Source: Lutimaribacter salitolerans | GTDB taxonomy: Bacteria; Pseudomonadota; Alphaproteobacteria; Rhodobacterales; Rhodobacteraceae | Assembly: GCF_042677865.1 (NCBI RefSeq) | Contig: NZ_JBHUDD010000053.1 | Location: 72,253-136,252 of the forward strand | Length of the DNA stretch: 64,000 bases | Direction: 5' to 3' | Shown here: positions 33,369 through 41,728 of the stretch, piece after piece | Layout of the letters: each line of letters starts with the position of its first letter | How positions within the stretch are numbered: the stretch's first letter is position 1 | Translations under genes and position numbers: made by a program | The notes under the pieces: model-generated | The model's input: only the letters and a program-made list of their open reading frames with translations | Told to the model about the DNA's origin: nothing | Database searches by the model: none

Positions 33369-35150
33369 TCATATGCGGATCACGGCCGGGTCGGCGTCAT
33401 CGTACAGACGCGCCACCAGACCGGCGCGGCGGGTCAGCACGCGGCGGGTGTTGAGATTGCCCTTGGCGGTCATTTCCTGCGCCTCAAGTCTTGGCGGCTC
33501 GGTCAGGATCAGGGCGCGGCCCACGCGGGTGGACGAGCCTGTGGCCGCAGCGGCCAGCGGGGCCAGCCGGGCGCGGATTTCGTCCATGCGCGCCGGATCG
33601 GCGCAGGCCCCGTCGCCGGTGGCAGACGTGGCGGGAAAGACCAGCACGCCCAGTTCCGCCCGGTCGTGCCCGGTGATGACGATGTCGGCGGCCAGCCCGT
33701 CCAGCGCGCCCAGCAGCGCCCCACGCAGGGCAGCCACGCGCACCCATGTACCGGAAGTCAGCTTGAAATCCTCGGATATGCGACCGTCAAAGCGCAGGCC
33801 GCGATCCGGCTCGTCCTCGTTGACAAAGCGCATAGCGTCACCGGTGATCAGGAACCCCTCGGCGTCAAAGGCGGCTTTGGTCTTGTCCGGGTCCTCGAAA
33901 TAGCCGGGCATGATGTTTGGCCCCTTGACGCGCAGTTCATAGCGGCCTTCGTCCTCGGGGATCAGCTTGACCTCGGTGCCGGCCAGCGGCGCGCCGACGA
34001 TGCCGGACCGGGTGACGCGCTCATGCGTGAGCAGCACGGCGGGGGCGGTTTCGGTCATGCCCCAGGAGCTGACCATCAGCGGCACCTCGCCCGTCACCTC
34101 GCGTGCCATGTCACCCAGCGCATCCCACACCTCCTGCGGGAGCGAGGCACCGGCATAGAAGGTGAAATGCAGCCCCGTGAAGAACCGCCTGCGCAGGTCG
34201 GCATCGGCGCGCAGGGCGGTGACCTGCCGCGCGTATCCCATCGGCACGTTGAACGACAGCGTGCCGGTGTGCATCTGCATGTTCTCCAGCGTGCGCGGGA
34301 ACAGGGCATCGGTCGGCTTGCCATCGTCGATATAGAGCGCGCCGCCATGGGCCAGCATCATGTTGAAGTTGTGCGAACCGCCAAAGACATGGTTCCACGG
34401 CAGCCAGTCCAGCAGCTTGGGCGGCTCGGCGCGCAGGATCGGAAAGGCATCGGCCAGCTGCGTCTGGTTCACGCACATCATGCGATGGGTGGTCAGAACG
34501 CCCTTGGGGTTGGAGGTGGACCCCGAGGTGAACAGGATCTTGCCCACCGTATCGGGGGTCACCTGCGCATGGGCGCCGTCCACATCGCCCGCACCGCCGC
34601 GCAGGGCGTCGGCCATCGGGATCACGGCGCGCGGGGCACCGGCGGGAGTGCCGGCGATCACCGGGATACCGGCAAGCTGCGGCAGGGCCAGCGCATCGGC
34701 ATAGCGCGCGGCGTCATCGACATAGATCAGCGACGGGCGCACCTTGTCCACCGCATAGGCAAGCCGCTCATGCGCGCCGGGGATCAGCGCGTATTGCTCG
34801 GCCACCGGCACATTGGCGCGGCCCACGTATTGCGCCGCCAGCGCCAGCAGCCCGTGATCGACCGAATTGCCCGAGATCATCATCACCGGCCCCTGCCCCG
34901 GCTGATCCAGCAACCAGCCCGCCAGCGCGCGCACCATGTCGCGCGCCTGTGCATAGGTCACCTCGCGCCAGCCGGGGCCCGAGCGTTCGGCGATGAACAC
35001 CGCATCCGGCGTGCGCGCGGCCCATGCGTCCAGCCAGTCGCCGGTGGTGCGCGCCACCGGGCCAAGCGCGTGGTTCGAAGTCAGGATCACCGCGCCATCG
35101 TCTCGGATGTCACGGCGCACGGATTGGCGGACTGCCTTGGGTGTCTGCAT
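33369..35150 (-). CDS. fcs: Feruloyl-CoA synthase (hydroxycinnamate:CoA ligase)
   Basis: ANL-superfamily enzyme activating ferulate, p-coumarate or caffeate with ATP and CoA. The 593 residues show the AMP-binding loop ILFTSGSTSNPKGVL, the feruloyl-CoA synthase-type DWLPWNHVFGGSHNFN, SSWGMTETAPAVLLTH, GPNIMPGYFEDPDKT, the hinge RFDGRISEDFKLTSG, and the C-terminal catalytic lysine in TAKGNLN. It starts four bases after the marR stop and is followed by a family 2 repeat, then the hydrolase gene. Substrate choice among hydroxycinnamates is not readable from sequence. Confidence 0.9.
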   Translation of the reverse strand: MQTPKAVRQSVRRDIRDDGAVILTSNHALGPVARTTGDWLDAWAARTPDAVFIAERSGPGWREVTYAQARDMVRALAGWLLDQPGQGPVMMISGNSVDHGLLALAAQYVGRANVPVAEQYALIPGAHERLAYAVDKVRPSLIYVDDAARYADALALPQLAGIPVIAGTPAGAPRAVIPMADALRGGAGDVDGAHAQVTPDTVGKILFTSGSTSNPKGVLTTHRMMCVNQTQLADAFPILRAEPPKLLDWLPWNHVFGGSHNFNMMLAHGGALYIDDGKPTDALFPRTLENMQMHTGTLSFNVPMGYARQVTALRADADLRRRFFTGLHFTFYAGASLPQEVWDALGDMAREVTGEVPLMVSSWGMTETAPAVLLTHERVTRSGIVGAPLAGTEVKLIPEDEGRYELRVKGPNIMPGYFEDPDKTKAAFDAEGFLITGDAMRFVNEDEPDRGLRFDGRISEDFKLTSGTWVRVAALRGALLGALDGLAADIVITGHDRAELGVLVFPATSATGDGACADPARMDEIRARLAPLAAAATGSSTRVGRALILTEPPRLEAQEMTAKGNLNTRRVLTRRAGLVARLYDDADPAVIRI

Positions 35151-35154
35151 CGGC

Positions 35155-35601
35155 CTAGACCTTGATCTTTGACAGGAGTTTCACAAGCTCGCGCCGTTCC
35201 ATCGCGGTCAGGTCGGCGAACATCCGGTCCTCGTGCCCCAGCAGGGCCAGCCGCGCGGTTTTCTGGCGCATGACCCCGGCGGTGGTGGGGCGCAGGGCGA
35301 TGGCGCGCCGGTCGGCAGGCTCACGCTCGCGGGTGATCCAGTGCGCCTTTTCCAGCGCGTCGATCACTGCCACGCTGTTCGACCGCTCGATCCCCAGCGT
35401 CGCGGCCAGATCGGTCTGGCGCACACCGGGGTGGGTGCAGATCACTGTCAGCGCCGAAAACGTGGTGATGCGCAGCCCCATCGGCTCCAGCACCCGCGCC
35501 GCATCGGCGGTGACGGCGGTGGCGCTGCGTTTCAGGCCATAGCCGATCAGCTCGGGCAGGGCGCTGTCGAGGGCGGCGTCGTGTATCGTGTCACTGGACA
35601 T
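35155..35601 (-). CDS. MarR family transcriptional regulator (CouR/HcaR-like by context)
   Basis: A 148-residue winged-helix regulator. The recognition region TDLAATLGIERSNSVAVIDALEKAHWITR and the wing REREPADRRAIALRPT are typical of MarR proteins (the first twenty residues hold the helix-turn-helix). It lies between the crotonase and feruloyl-CoA synthase genes; in other alphaproteobacteria such MarR regulators sense hydroxycinnamoyl-CoA and repress the locus. Two matching palindromes (36394-36408 and 40394-40416) are its likely operators. The start at 35601 gives the family length; the longer frame to 35850 overlaps the crotonase gene. Confidence 0.88.
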   Translation of the reverse strand: MSSDTIHDAALDSALPELIGYGLKRSATAVTADAARVLEPMGLRITTFSALTVICTHPGVRQTDLAATLGIERSNSVAVIDALEKAHWITREREPADRRAIALRPTTAGVMRQKTARLALLGHEDRMFADLTAMERRELVKLLSKIKV

Positions 35602-35606
35602 CGGCG

Positions 35607-36371
35607 TCACCGGAACTGCGGCTGGCGCTTGTCCAGGAAGGCACGCAGCCCTTCCTGGGCATCCGGGCTGGTCTGGGTCAGGGCGGCGCACAGGGATTCG
35701 GTGAACAGCCCGTCGGCTTTCGACATATCCGCGATCCGGCTGAGGGCGTGGATCATCACGTAATTCGACAGCGCCGCGTTCTGCGCGATCTTGCCCGCCA
35801 GATCCATCGCCATAGGCAGCGCCTCGCCCTCGCCCACGGCATAGTGGCACAGGCCAAGGCGTTCCCCCTGTTCAGCGTCGAACTTGCGCCCGGTCAACAT
35901 CATCTCGATCATCCGGTCGGCGCCCAGAATACGGCCCACCCGCACGGATGCACCGCCGCCCACATAGATGCCGCGCCGCCCTTCGGGCAGCTGGAAGATG
36001 GTCGATGGCTCGGCGATGCGCACATGCGTGGCGGTGGCCAGTTCCAGCCCGCCGCCAATCACCGCGCCGAACAGGGCCGAGACGACCGGCAGGCCCGAGA
36101 ACTGGATTTTGTCCATGACGCCATGCCATCCGCGCGAATGGCGCATCGTGCCTTCGGCGTCGCGCGCCACATGTTCGGACAGATCCAGACCCGAGCAGTA
36201 ATGCCCCGCCGTGCCGGTCAGCACGACCACCTTGACCCCTTCGGGCGGGTTGGAAAAGAACGCGTCCAGCGCGCCCAGCAGCGCATCGTTCATCGCGTTG
36301 CGCTTGTCGGGGCGGTTCATCGTCAGAACCGCGATCGGCCCCTCGATCCGGGTTTGCAGGATATCGGACAT
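35607..36371 (-). CDS. ech: Crotonase family enoyl-CoA hydratase, probable hydroxycinnamoyl-CoA hydratase
   Basis: A 254-residue crotonase-fold enzyme. Oxyanion-hole residues are in AGHYCSGLDLSEH and LFGAVIGGGLELATATHVRI, and the second glutamate region is FQLPEGRRGIYVGGGASVRV. The first gene behind an AT-rich palindrome and followed by marR and fcs, it should act on feruloyl- or coumaroyl-CoA. It may only hydrate (beta-oxidative deacetylation) or also cleave to vanillin and acetyl-CoA. The adjacent amidohydrolase and absence of a vanillin dehydrogenase in this window favour hydration only. Confidence 0.82.
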   Translation of the reverse strand: MSDILQTRIEGPIAVLTMNRPDKRNAMNDALLGALDAFFSNPPEGVKVVVLTGTAGHYCSGLDLSEHVARDAEGTMRHSRGWHGVMDKIQFSGLPVVSALFGAVIGGGLELATATHVRIAEPSTIFQLPEGRRGIYVGGGASVRVGRILGADRMIEMMLTGRKFDAEQGERLGLCHYAVGEGEALPMAMDLAGKIAQNAALSNYVMIHALSRIADMSKADGLFTESLCAALTQTSPDAQEGLRAFLDKRQPQFR

Positions 36372-36393
36372 CTCTTTCCCTCGGGTTATTTTT

Positions 36394-36408
36394 GTTATAT
36401 CGTATAAC
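36394..36408. promoter_or_regulatory. Palindromic operator O1 upstream of ech-marR-fcs
   Basis: GTTATATCGTATAAC has 6-base arms GTTATA / TATAAC around TCG, 23-37 bases before the ech start. The right half extends to TATAACTATT, the same ten bases as the halves of the operator at 40394-40416. This is the likely MarR-family repressor site. Confidence 0.75.
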
Positions 36409-36484
36409 TATTATTCCACACAAATACCAGCCCTTTCCCCGGGCGGTGTCCGGCGCGCAAGACCACCCGCGCGCCGGGGTCACA

Positions 36485-37807
36485 TCAGTGCAGCACCCGC
36501 AGCAGCCCCACCGTGATCACCGGAAAGGCGATCAGGATGATCACGCGCACGATATCCGAGGCGACGAAATACATCACCGCCTTGTAGGTCTCGATCATCG
36601 GGGTATTGCGGTCCATCGAGTTGATGACGAACAGGTTCATCCCCACCGGCGGCGTAATCAGCCCGACCTCGACCACGATCAGCACGATGATGCCGAACCA
36701 GATCGCCGTCTCTTCGGGCGTCAGGCCGAAATCCAGCACCGAGATGATGGGAAAGAAGATCGGGATCGTCAGCAGGATCATCGACAGGCTGTCCATGACG
36801 CAGCCAAAGACCAGATACAGCAACAGGATGATGGTCAGGATCACCCAGGGCGAATAGCCAAGGTTGTCGACCCAGCCCGCCAGTTCCTGCGGCACCTGCG
36901 TCAGCGCCAGAAACCCGTTGTAGAAGGCCGCGCCCAGAACGATGAAAAAGATCATCGCGGTGGATCGCGCAGTGGACAAAAAGCTTTCCGACAGGGTGAC
37001 GCGGTTCAGACCCCCGTTGAACAGCGCGATCAACCCGGTGCCCAGGGCGCCCACGGCTGCGCCTTCGGTGGGGGTGAACCAGCCCAGATAGATCCCCAGC
37101 ACCACCAGCAGGAACACCAGCAGCACCGGCCAGACCTTGAACAGGGCCGCGAACCGCTCGGCATAGGGCATGGGCGGGCGCACACCGGCGCTGCCCGGGT
37201 TCATCCGCACATAGACCGAGATCGTCAGCATGTAGCCGATGGCGGCCAGAATGCCGGGAATGAAGGCGGCCAGAAACAGCTTGGCGATGTTCTGTTCGGT
37301 CAGGATGGCATAGATCACCAGGATCACCGAGGGCGGGATCAGGATGCCCAGCGTGCCGCCCGCCGCCAGCGTCGCGGTGGAAAACCCACCCGAATAGCCA
37401 TAGCGGCGCAGTTCGGGCAGCGCGACCTGCCCCATCGTGGCCGCCGTCGCCAGCGAGCTGCCGCAGATCGCGCCGAACCCCGCGCAGGCCCCCACCGCCG
37501 ACATGGCGACACCGCCCTTGCGATGGCCCAGCCATGCCTCGGCAGCCTTGAACAGCGCGGTGGACATGCCGCCCAGCGTGGCGAACTGTCCCATCAGCAG
37601 GAACATCGGCACGATCGACAGCGAATAGCTGGAAAACGTCGAATAGGTCTCGGATTTCAGCCGGGCAAAGGCCACGTTCCAGCCGCCGGTGACGAAATAC
37701 AAGCCCCCCAGCCCGACCAGAAGCATCGACAGGCCGATCGGCACCCGCAAAAAGATCAGCCCGATCAGAACCGGAAAGGACGCAAGCCCGATTTCAATAT
37801 TGCTCAA
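36485..37807 (-). CDS. dctM: TRAP transporter large permease (DctM)
   Basis: A 440-residue membrane protein with about twelve helices. Family segments include FLRVPIGLSMLLVGLGGLYF, GFGAICGSSLATAATMGQVA, LGILIPPSVILVIYAILTEQ and VEVGLITPPVGMNLFVINS. The start is an unusual TTG at 37807, whose TTGA overlaps the dctQ stop, exactly where an ATGA would be expected. No ATG fits without either losing helix 1 or adding 43 unrelated residues. With dctQ and dctP it forms a complete TRAP system, probably importing an aromatic or hydroxycinnamate-derived acid. Confidence 0.9.
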   Translation of the reverse strand: MSNIEIGLASFPVLIGLIFLRVPIGLSMLLVGLGGLYFVTGGWNVAFARLKSETYSTFSSYSLSIVPMFLLMGQFATLGGMSTALFKAAEAWLGHRKGGVAMSAVGACAGFGAICGSSLATAATMGQVALPELRRYGYSGGFSTATLAAGGTLGILIPPSVILVIYAILTEQNIAKLFLAAFIPGILAAIGYMLTISVYVRMNPGSAGVRPPMPYAERFAALFKVWPVLLVFLLVVLGIYLGWFTPTEGAAVGALGTGLIALFNGGLNRVTLSESFLSTARSTAMIFFIVLGAAFYNGFLALTQVPQELAGWVDNLGYSPWVILTIILLLYLVFGCVMDSLSMILLTIPIFFPIISVLDFGLTPEETAIWFGIIVLIVVEVGLITPPVGMNLFVINSMDRNTPMIETYKAVMYFVASDIVRVIILIAFPVITVGLLRVLH

Positions 37808-38388
37808 TGGTCCGCCCCCCCGGCGGGCGCGATGATCATCCGCCCGGTGAAAAACTCGGCCGTGCGCACCACGGCCATGTAGACGCCCACCAGCGCCGCC
37901 AGCACCGCCGCCGACAGCGACACCGCATAGGCCCACCAGATCGGGAACTGCAGCAGAAAAGTCGTTTCGCCATAGCGCATCTTGGACATCATCCCGTCAT
38001 ACAGCCGTTCGGCGATAAGGATCAGCACGACGGCAAAAACGATCTCGACCACCATCTGGATGAAGCGGTTGGCGCTGACCCCCAGTTTCGAGGTGAAGAT
38101 ATCCACCGTCGCATGACCATTGGTGATCTGGCAGAACGGGATGAAGGCAAAGATGGCAAAGGCCACGCCGGCCTCGACCAGTTCGAAATCGCCGAGGATC
38201 GGCCCCACGCCGGTATCCAGCAATGTCCGGGCCATCCCGCCCAGCAACCCCGCGCCCAGATCGCTGTGCAGGAACGTGTTGATGCCGCGCCCCAGCACCG
38301 AAACGCAGGTCAGCACGATCAGCGCCAGCAACACGAACCCGCCCAGCAACGCCATGTATCGGGCCAGTCCGTTCATCAAACGGTGCAT
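37804..38388 (-). CDS. dctQ: TRAP transporter small permease (DctQ)
   Basis: A 194-residue protein with four helices, the DctQ pattern. The central FAIFAFIPFCQITNGHATVD region matches the family core (...FCQITNGH...). It interacts with DctM in the inner membrane. It lies between dctP and dctM, and its stop overlaps the dctM TTG start. Confidence 0.9.
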   Translation of the reverse strand: MHRLMNGLARYMALLGGFVLLALIVLTCVSVLGRGINTFLHSDLGAGLLGGMARTLLDTGVGPILGDFELVEAGVAFAIFAFIPFCQITNGHATVDIFTSKLGVSANRFIQMVVEIVFAVVLILIAERLYDGMMSKMRYGETTFLLQFPIWWAYAVSLSAAVLAALVGVYMAVVRTAEFFTGRMIIAPAGGADH

Positions 38389-38460
38389 CTTGCCCCCTCC
38401 CCCTTGGTGAAATCCCCGTGTCGGGGCCGCACGCTGGCGCGGCCCCGTTTGATCGCAGGC

Positions 38461-39492
38461 TTACTCGGTGTGCTTGGCGATCAGGTCCTTGGCCTGCTCG
38501 ACCAGTGCCGGACCATCAAAGCCGCGCCCGGTCATTTCCTCGGCCCACTTGGCCTCGACCCCGGCGGCGGCCTCGCGCCATTCGGCAACCTGCTCGTCGC
38601 TCAGGGTGATGATGTTGTTGCCACGGTCCACCGCGATCTGACGCGCGCCCGCATCCGCGGATGCCATCGTCTTGCCCGCCCAGGCCGAGGTGTCGGCCCC
38701 GGAATTGGCATCGATCACCTCCTTCAGATCGTCGGGCAGCGCGTCATACTTGTCCTGATTCATCGCAAAGATGAAAGCGGTCGTATACAGCGACGCATCA
38801 CCAAATTCGGTATGGTTTTCAACCAGTTCCGACACCTTCAGGGCGGCTGTCACTTCCCACGGGATCACGGCGGCGTCGATCACGCCCTTGGACAGGGATT
38901 CCGAAATCGCGGGCACCGGCATGCCGACCGGCGTGGCCCCCAGTTCGGAAAACAGCATCGTGGTGGTGCGCGTCGGCGCGCGCAGCTTGACCCCGTTCAG
39001 GTCCGACACATCGGTGATCGGGCTTTTGGAATGGATCAGGCCAGGGCCATGCACCCAGACGGCGATGGTCTTGAAGTCCTTGTAATCGGTGTCCAGCATG
39101 TTGGCTTCGGCGAATTCCCAATAGGCGCGGCTGGTGGCCTCGGCATTGGTCATCAGGAACGGCAGTTCGAACACCTCGGCCTGCGGGAAACGCCCCGGCG
39201 TATAGCCCGCGACCGTCCAGATGATGTCGGCCACGCCATCGATCGCCTGATCGATCAGTTCGGGCGGGCGGCCCCCCAGTTGCATCGCCGGAAAGCGGTC
39301 GATCTTGATGCGGCCATCGCTTTCGGCCTCGATCTTGTCGGCCCAGACATCCAGGATCAGCGTGGGCACATTGGCCTGCGCGGGCAGGAACTGGTGCAGT
39401 TTCAGCGTCACCTCCTGGGCGGACGCTGCGGTGCCGGTCAGCGCCAGCGCGGCACCGACGGCAAAACCCAGAAATTCACGACGTTTGGTCAT
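38461..39492 (-). CDS. dctP: TRAP transporter substrate-binding protein (DctP)
   Basis: Periplasmic binding protein of 343 residues. The N-terminus carries a signal peptide whose KRREFLGFAVGAALALTG resembles a twin-arginine signal. The mature part has the DctP fold with QLGGRPPELIDQAIDGVADI and GVKLRAPTRTTTMLFSELGA, where the arginine in LRAPTR is the usual carboxylate-binding residue of the family. The ligand is therefore an organic acid, plausibly an aromatic acid given the surrounding genes. Confidence 0.9.
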   Translation of the reverse strand: MTKRREFLGFAVGAALALTGTAASAQEVTLKLHQFLPAQANVPTLILDVWADKIEAESDGRIKIDRFPAMQLGGRPPELIDQAIDGVADIIWTVAGYTPGRFPQAEVFELPFLMTNAEATSRAYWEFAEANMLDTDYKDFKTIAVWVHGPGLIHSKSPITDVSDLNGVKLRAPTRTTTMLFSELGATPVGMPVPAISESLSKGVIDAAVIPWEVTAALKVSELVENHTEFGDASLYTTAFIFAMNQDKYDALPDDLKEVIDANSGADTSAWAGKTMASADAGARQIAVDRGNNIITLSDEQVAEWREAAAGVEAKWAEEMTGRGFDGPALVEQAKDLIAKHTE

Positions 39493-39622
39493 CTGATCTC
39501 TCCCTATGATCAGTTTCGGCCAGCCTTTGGCGGCAGGCCATTTGCCTTGGTTGGACCGTCATTCAGCATCAGTCGCAGCGACAGGTCAATCGTTGCCGGG
39601 GCCTCCCACCCCAACGTTCACG

Positions 39623-40315
39623 TCATTCCGGGTCGCCCAGCGTCAGCGCCACCGGGGCCAGCCCGTCGATCGTGCCGGTCATCGAGTCGCCCGCCACGAC
39701 CGGGCCGACCCCGGCAGGCGTGCCGGTAAAGATCAGATCACCGGGTTGCAGGTGATAGAAACGCGACAGATGGGCGATGATCTCGGGCACAGACCAGATC
39801 ATCTCGGTCAGGGTCGCGTCCTGCTTCACCGCGCCATTGACGCTCAGCGTGATGCGCTGATCGGCGGGTGTGAACCCGGCGGCGGGCGTGATGGCCGCAA
39901 TCACGGCCGAATCCTCGACATCCTTGCCCAGATCCCAGGGGCGGCGCGTGTCCTTGGCCTGCGCCTGCAGATCGCGGCGCGTCATGTCCAGACCGCAGGC
40001 ATAGCCAAACACATGCTCCAGCGCGGTGTCTGTCGTGACGCGAAAGGCCGGTTTGCCGATGGCGACGACGAACTCCATCTCGTAATGGTAGTCCCGCGTT
40101 TCCAGCGGATAGGGGATGGTGCTGCCGGTCTGGCAGATCGCCCATGGCGTCTTGGTGAAATAGAACGGCGCCTCGCGATCCACCTCGACCCCCATTTCGG
40201 CGGCATGGGCGGCATAGTTGCGGCCCACGCAGAAAATGCGGCGCACCGGGAATGTGGCTTCGGTGCCCGCGACGGGCACCTGCGGCAGGGAGGGAAGGTC
40301 GAAAACTGCTGTCAT
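39623..40315 (-). CDS. Fumarylacetoacetate hydrolase family protein (fumarylpyruvate hydrolase-like)
   Basis: A 230-residue FAH-fold enzyme hydrolysing or decarboxylating a ring-cleavage product. Key regions are FCVGRNYAAHAAEMG at the N-terminus, MEFVVAIGKP with metal-binding acidic residues, and GDLIFTGTPAGVGPV. Length and N-terminus resemble fumarylpyruvate hydrolases of gentisate-type pathways. The start at 40315 is chosen by family fit over ATG 40360. An operator-like palindrome lies 79-101 bases upstream, matching the one before ech, so this gene and dctPQM probably share the MarR control. Confidence 0.82.
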   Translation of the reverse strand: MTAVFDLPSLPQVPVAGTEATFPVRRIFCVGRNYAAHAAEMGVEVDREAPFYFTKTPWAICQTGSTIPYPLETRDYHYEMEFVVAIGKPAFRVTTDTALEHVFGYACGLDMTRRDLQAQAKDTRRPWDLGKDVEDSAVIAAITPAAGFTPADQRITLSVNGAVKQDATLTEMIWSVPEIIAHLSRFYHLQPGDLIFTGTPAGVGPVVAGDSMTGTIDGLAPVALTLGDPE

Positions 40316-40393
40316 TGGCTGTGCCTTTGGTCCTGTGCTGTGTGTCTGGCGCGGGGCCATGCCGCCATGTATCGGGCGCGCGGGGCGTGTGGC

Positions 40394-40416
40394 AATAGTT
40401 ATATAATATAACTATT
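40394..40416. promoter_or_regulatory. Palindromic operator O2 upstream of the FAH-dctPQM unit
   Basis: AATAGTTATA (40394-40403) and TATAACTATT (40407-40416) are perfect 10-base arms around TAA. The half-site TATAACTATT is identical to the right half of operator O1 at 36394. The very AT-rich stretch stands out against the GC-rich surroundings. Confidence 0.78.
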
Positions 40417-40461
40417 ATCTGGCAAGAGAAACTTGTGCCGCCAGTAGCCCAGATGCTCGTC

Positions 40462-41718
40462 TCACCGGATCAGGATGGCGCGGAAATCGTTGACGTTTGT
40501 GCCGGTGGGGCCGGGCGTGAACAGCGCGTCAATGGCTGCAAAGGCGGTATAGGCATCGTTGTCGGCCACCGCCATGGCCGGATCGACCCCGGCGGCACGC
40601 ATCCGTGTGGCGGTCTGGCCCGAGGCAAAGGCTCCGGCGTTATTCTCGGACCCGTCGATACCGTCGGTATCCGCCGCCAGTGCGGTGATGCCGGGCAGGC
40701 CGTCGATGGCGCGTGCGAAGGCCAGCAGAAATTCGGTGTTGCGCCCGCCGCGCCCCTGCCCGCGCAAGGTGACGGTGGTTTCGCCCCCCGATAGCAGCAG
40801 CGCGGGCCTGGCAAAGGGGCGGTCGTGCTGCGCGATCTGGCGGGCGATGGCAGCATGGACAAGCGCCACCTCGCGGGCCTCGCCCTCGATCGCGTCAGAC
40901 AGGATATGCGCGGCGATGCCATGGCGCGCGGCCAATGCGGCGGCGGCGTCAAGCGAGCGCGCGGCCGAGGCGATCACCGCCACTTGATCGCGCGCAAAGG
41001 CCGGGTCGTCGGGGTGCGGCGAGTCCTGTGGGGCGTTTTGCAGGAAGGCGGTGATGCGTTCGGGCAGGTCGATCCGGTAATCCCGGATCGCCGCCAGTGC
41101 CGTTGCACGATCACTGGCGTCAGGCACGGTGGGGCCGCTGGCCACCTGTGCCGGATCATCGCCCGGCACATCCGACACGATCAGGCTGACCACCCGTGCG
41201 GGATGGGCGGCGGCGGCCAGCCTGCCGCCCTTGATCCGGCTGAACTGCTTGCGGATCGCGTTCATCGCCCCGATCGGCGCGCCGCTGCGCAGCAGTGCTG
41301 CGTTCAGCGCCTGCTCATCCTCCAGCGTCAGATCGCCGGGCGGGGCGGGCAGCAGGGCCGAGCCGCCGCCACAGATCAGCGCCACCACCAGATCATCCGC
41401 CCCCAGACCGCGGACTGCGTCAAACATCGCACGGCTGGCGTCCAGACCGGCAGCGTCGGGCACCGGATGCGCGGCCTGCATCACGCGGATATGCGCGGTG
41501 CCGCAGCCATAGCCATGGCGCGTGACCACCACGCCCTGACAGTCGCCCCACAGCCGTTCGAACGCGGCGGCCATCTGCGCGGCGCCCTTGCCCGCGCCGA
41601 CCACCACGGTGCGCCCCTTAGGTCGCGCGGGCAGATGCGGGGCCAGCGCCAGGTCCGGGTCGGCGGCGGCAACGGCGGCGTCAAACAACGCGCGCAGGAG
41701 TTCTGTGTCCTCTGTCAT
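40462..41718 (-). CDS. Glycerate 2-kinase (MOFRL/TtuD family)
   Basis: A 418-residue protein of the class II glycerate kinase family (DUF4147 plus MOFRL domains). Motifs are TVVVGAGKGAAQMAAAFERL, HPVPDAAGLDASRAM, VVALICGGGSALLPAPPGDL, LSGGETTVTLRGQGRGGRN and the C-terminal GTNVNDFRAIL. It phosphorylates glycerate to 2-phosphoglycerate, feeding lower glycolysis. It is upstream of operator O2 on the same strand, so it is probably transcribed separately from the hydrolase unit. The start at 41718 is taken from family fit. Confidence 0.88.
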   Translation of the reverse strand: MTEDTELLRALFDAAVAAADPDLALAPHLPARPKGRTVVVGAGKGAAQMAAAFERLWGDCQGVVVTRHGYGCGTAHIRVMQAAHPVPDAAGLDASRAMFDAVRGLGADDLVVALICGGGSALLPAPPGDLTLEDEQALNAALLRSGAPIGAMNAIRKQFSRIKGGRLAAAAHPARVVSLIVSDVPGDDPAQVASGPTVPDASDRATALAAIRDYRIDLPERITAFLQNAPQDSPHPDDPAFARDQVAVIASAARSLDAAAALAARHGIAAHILSDAIEGEAREVALVHAAIARQIAQHDRPFARPALLLSGGETTVTLRGQGRGGRNTEFLLAFARAIDGLPGITALAADTDGIDGSENNAGAFASGQTATRMRAAGVDPAMAVADNDAYTAFAAIDALFTPGPTGTNVNDFRAILIR

Positions 41719-41728
41719 GGCCAACAGC

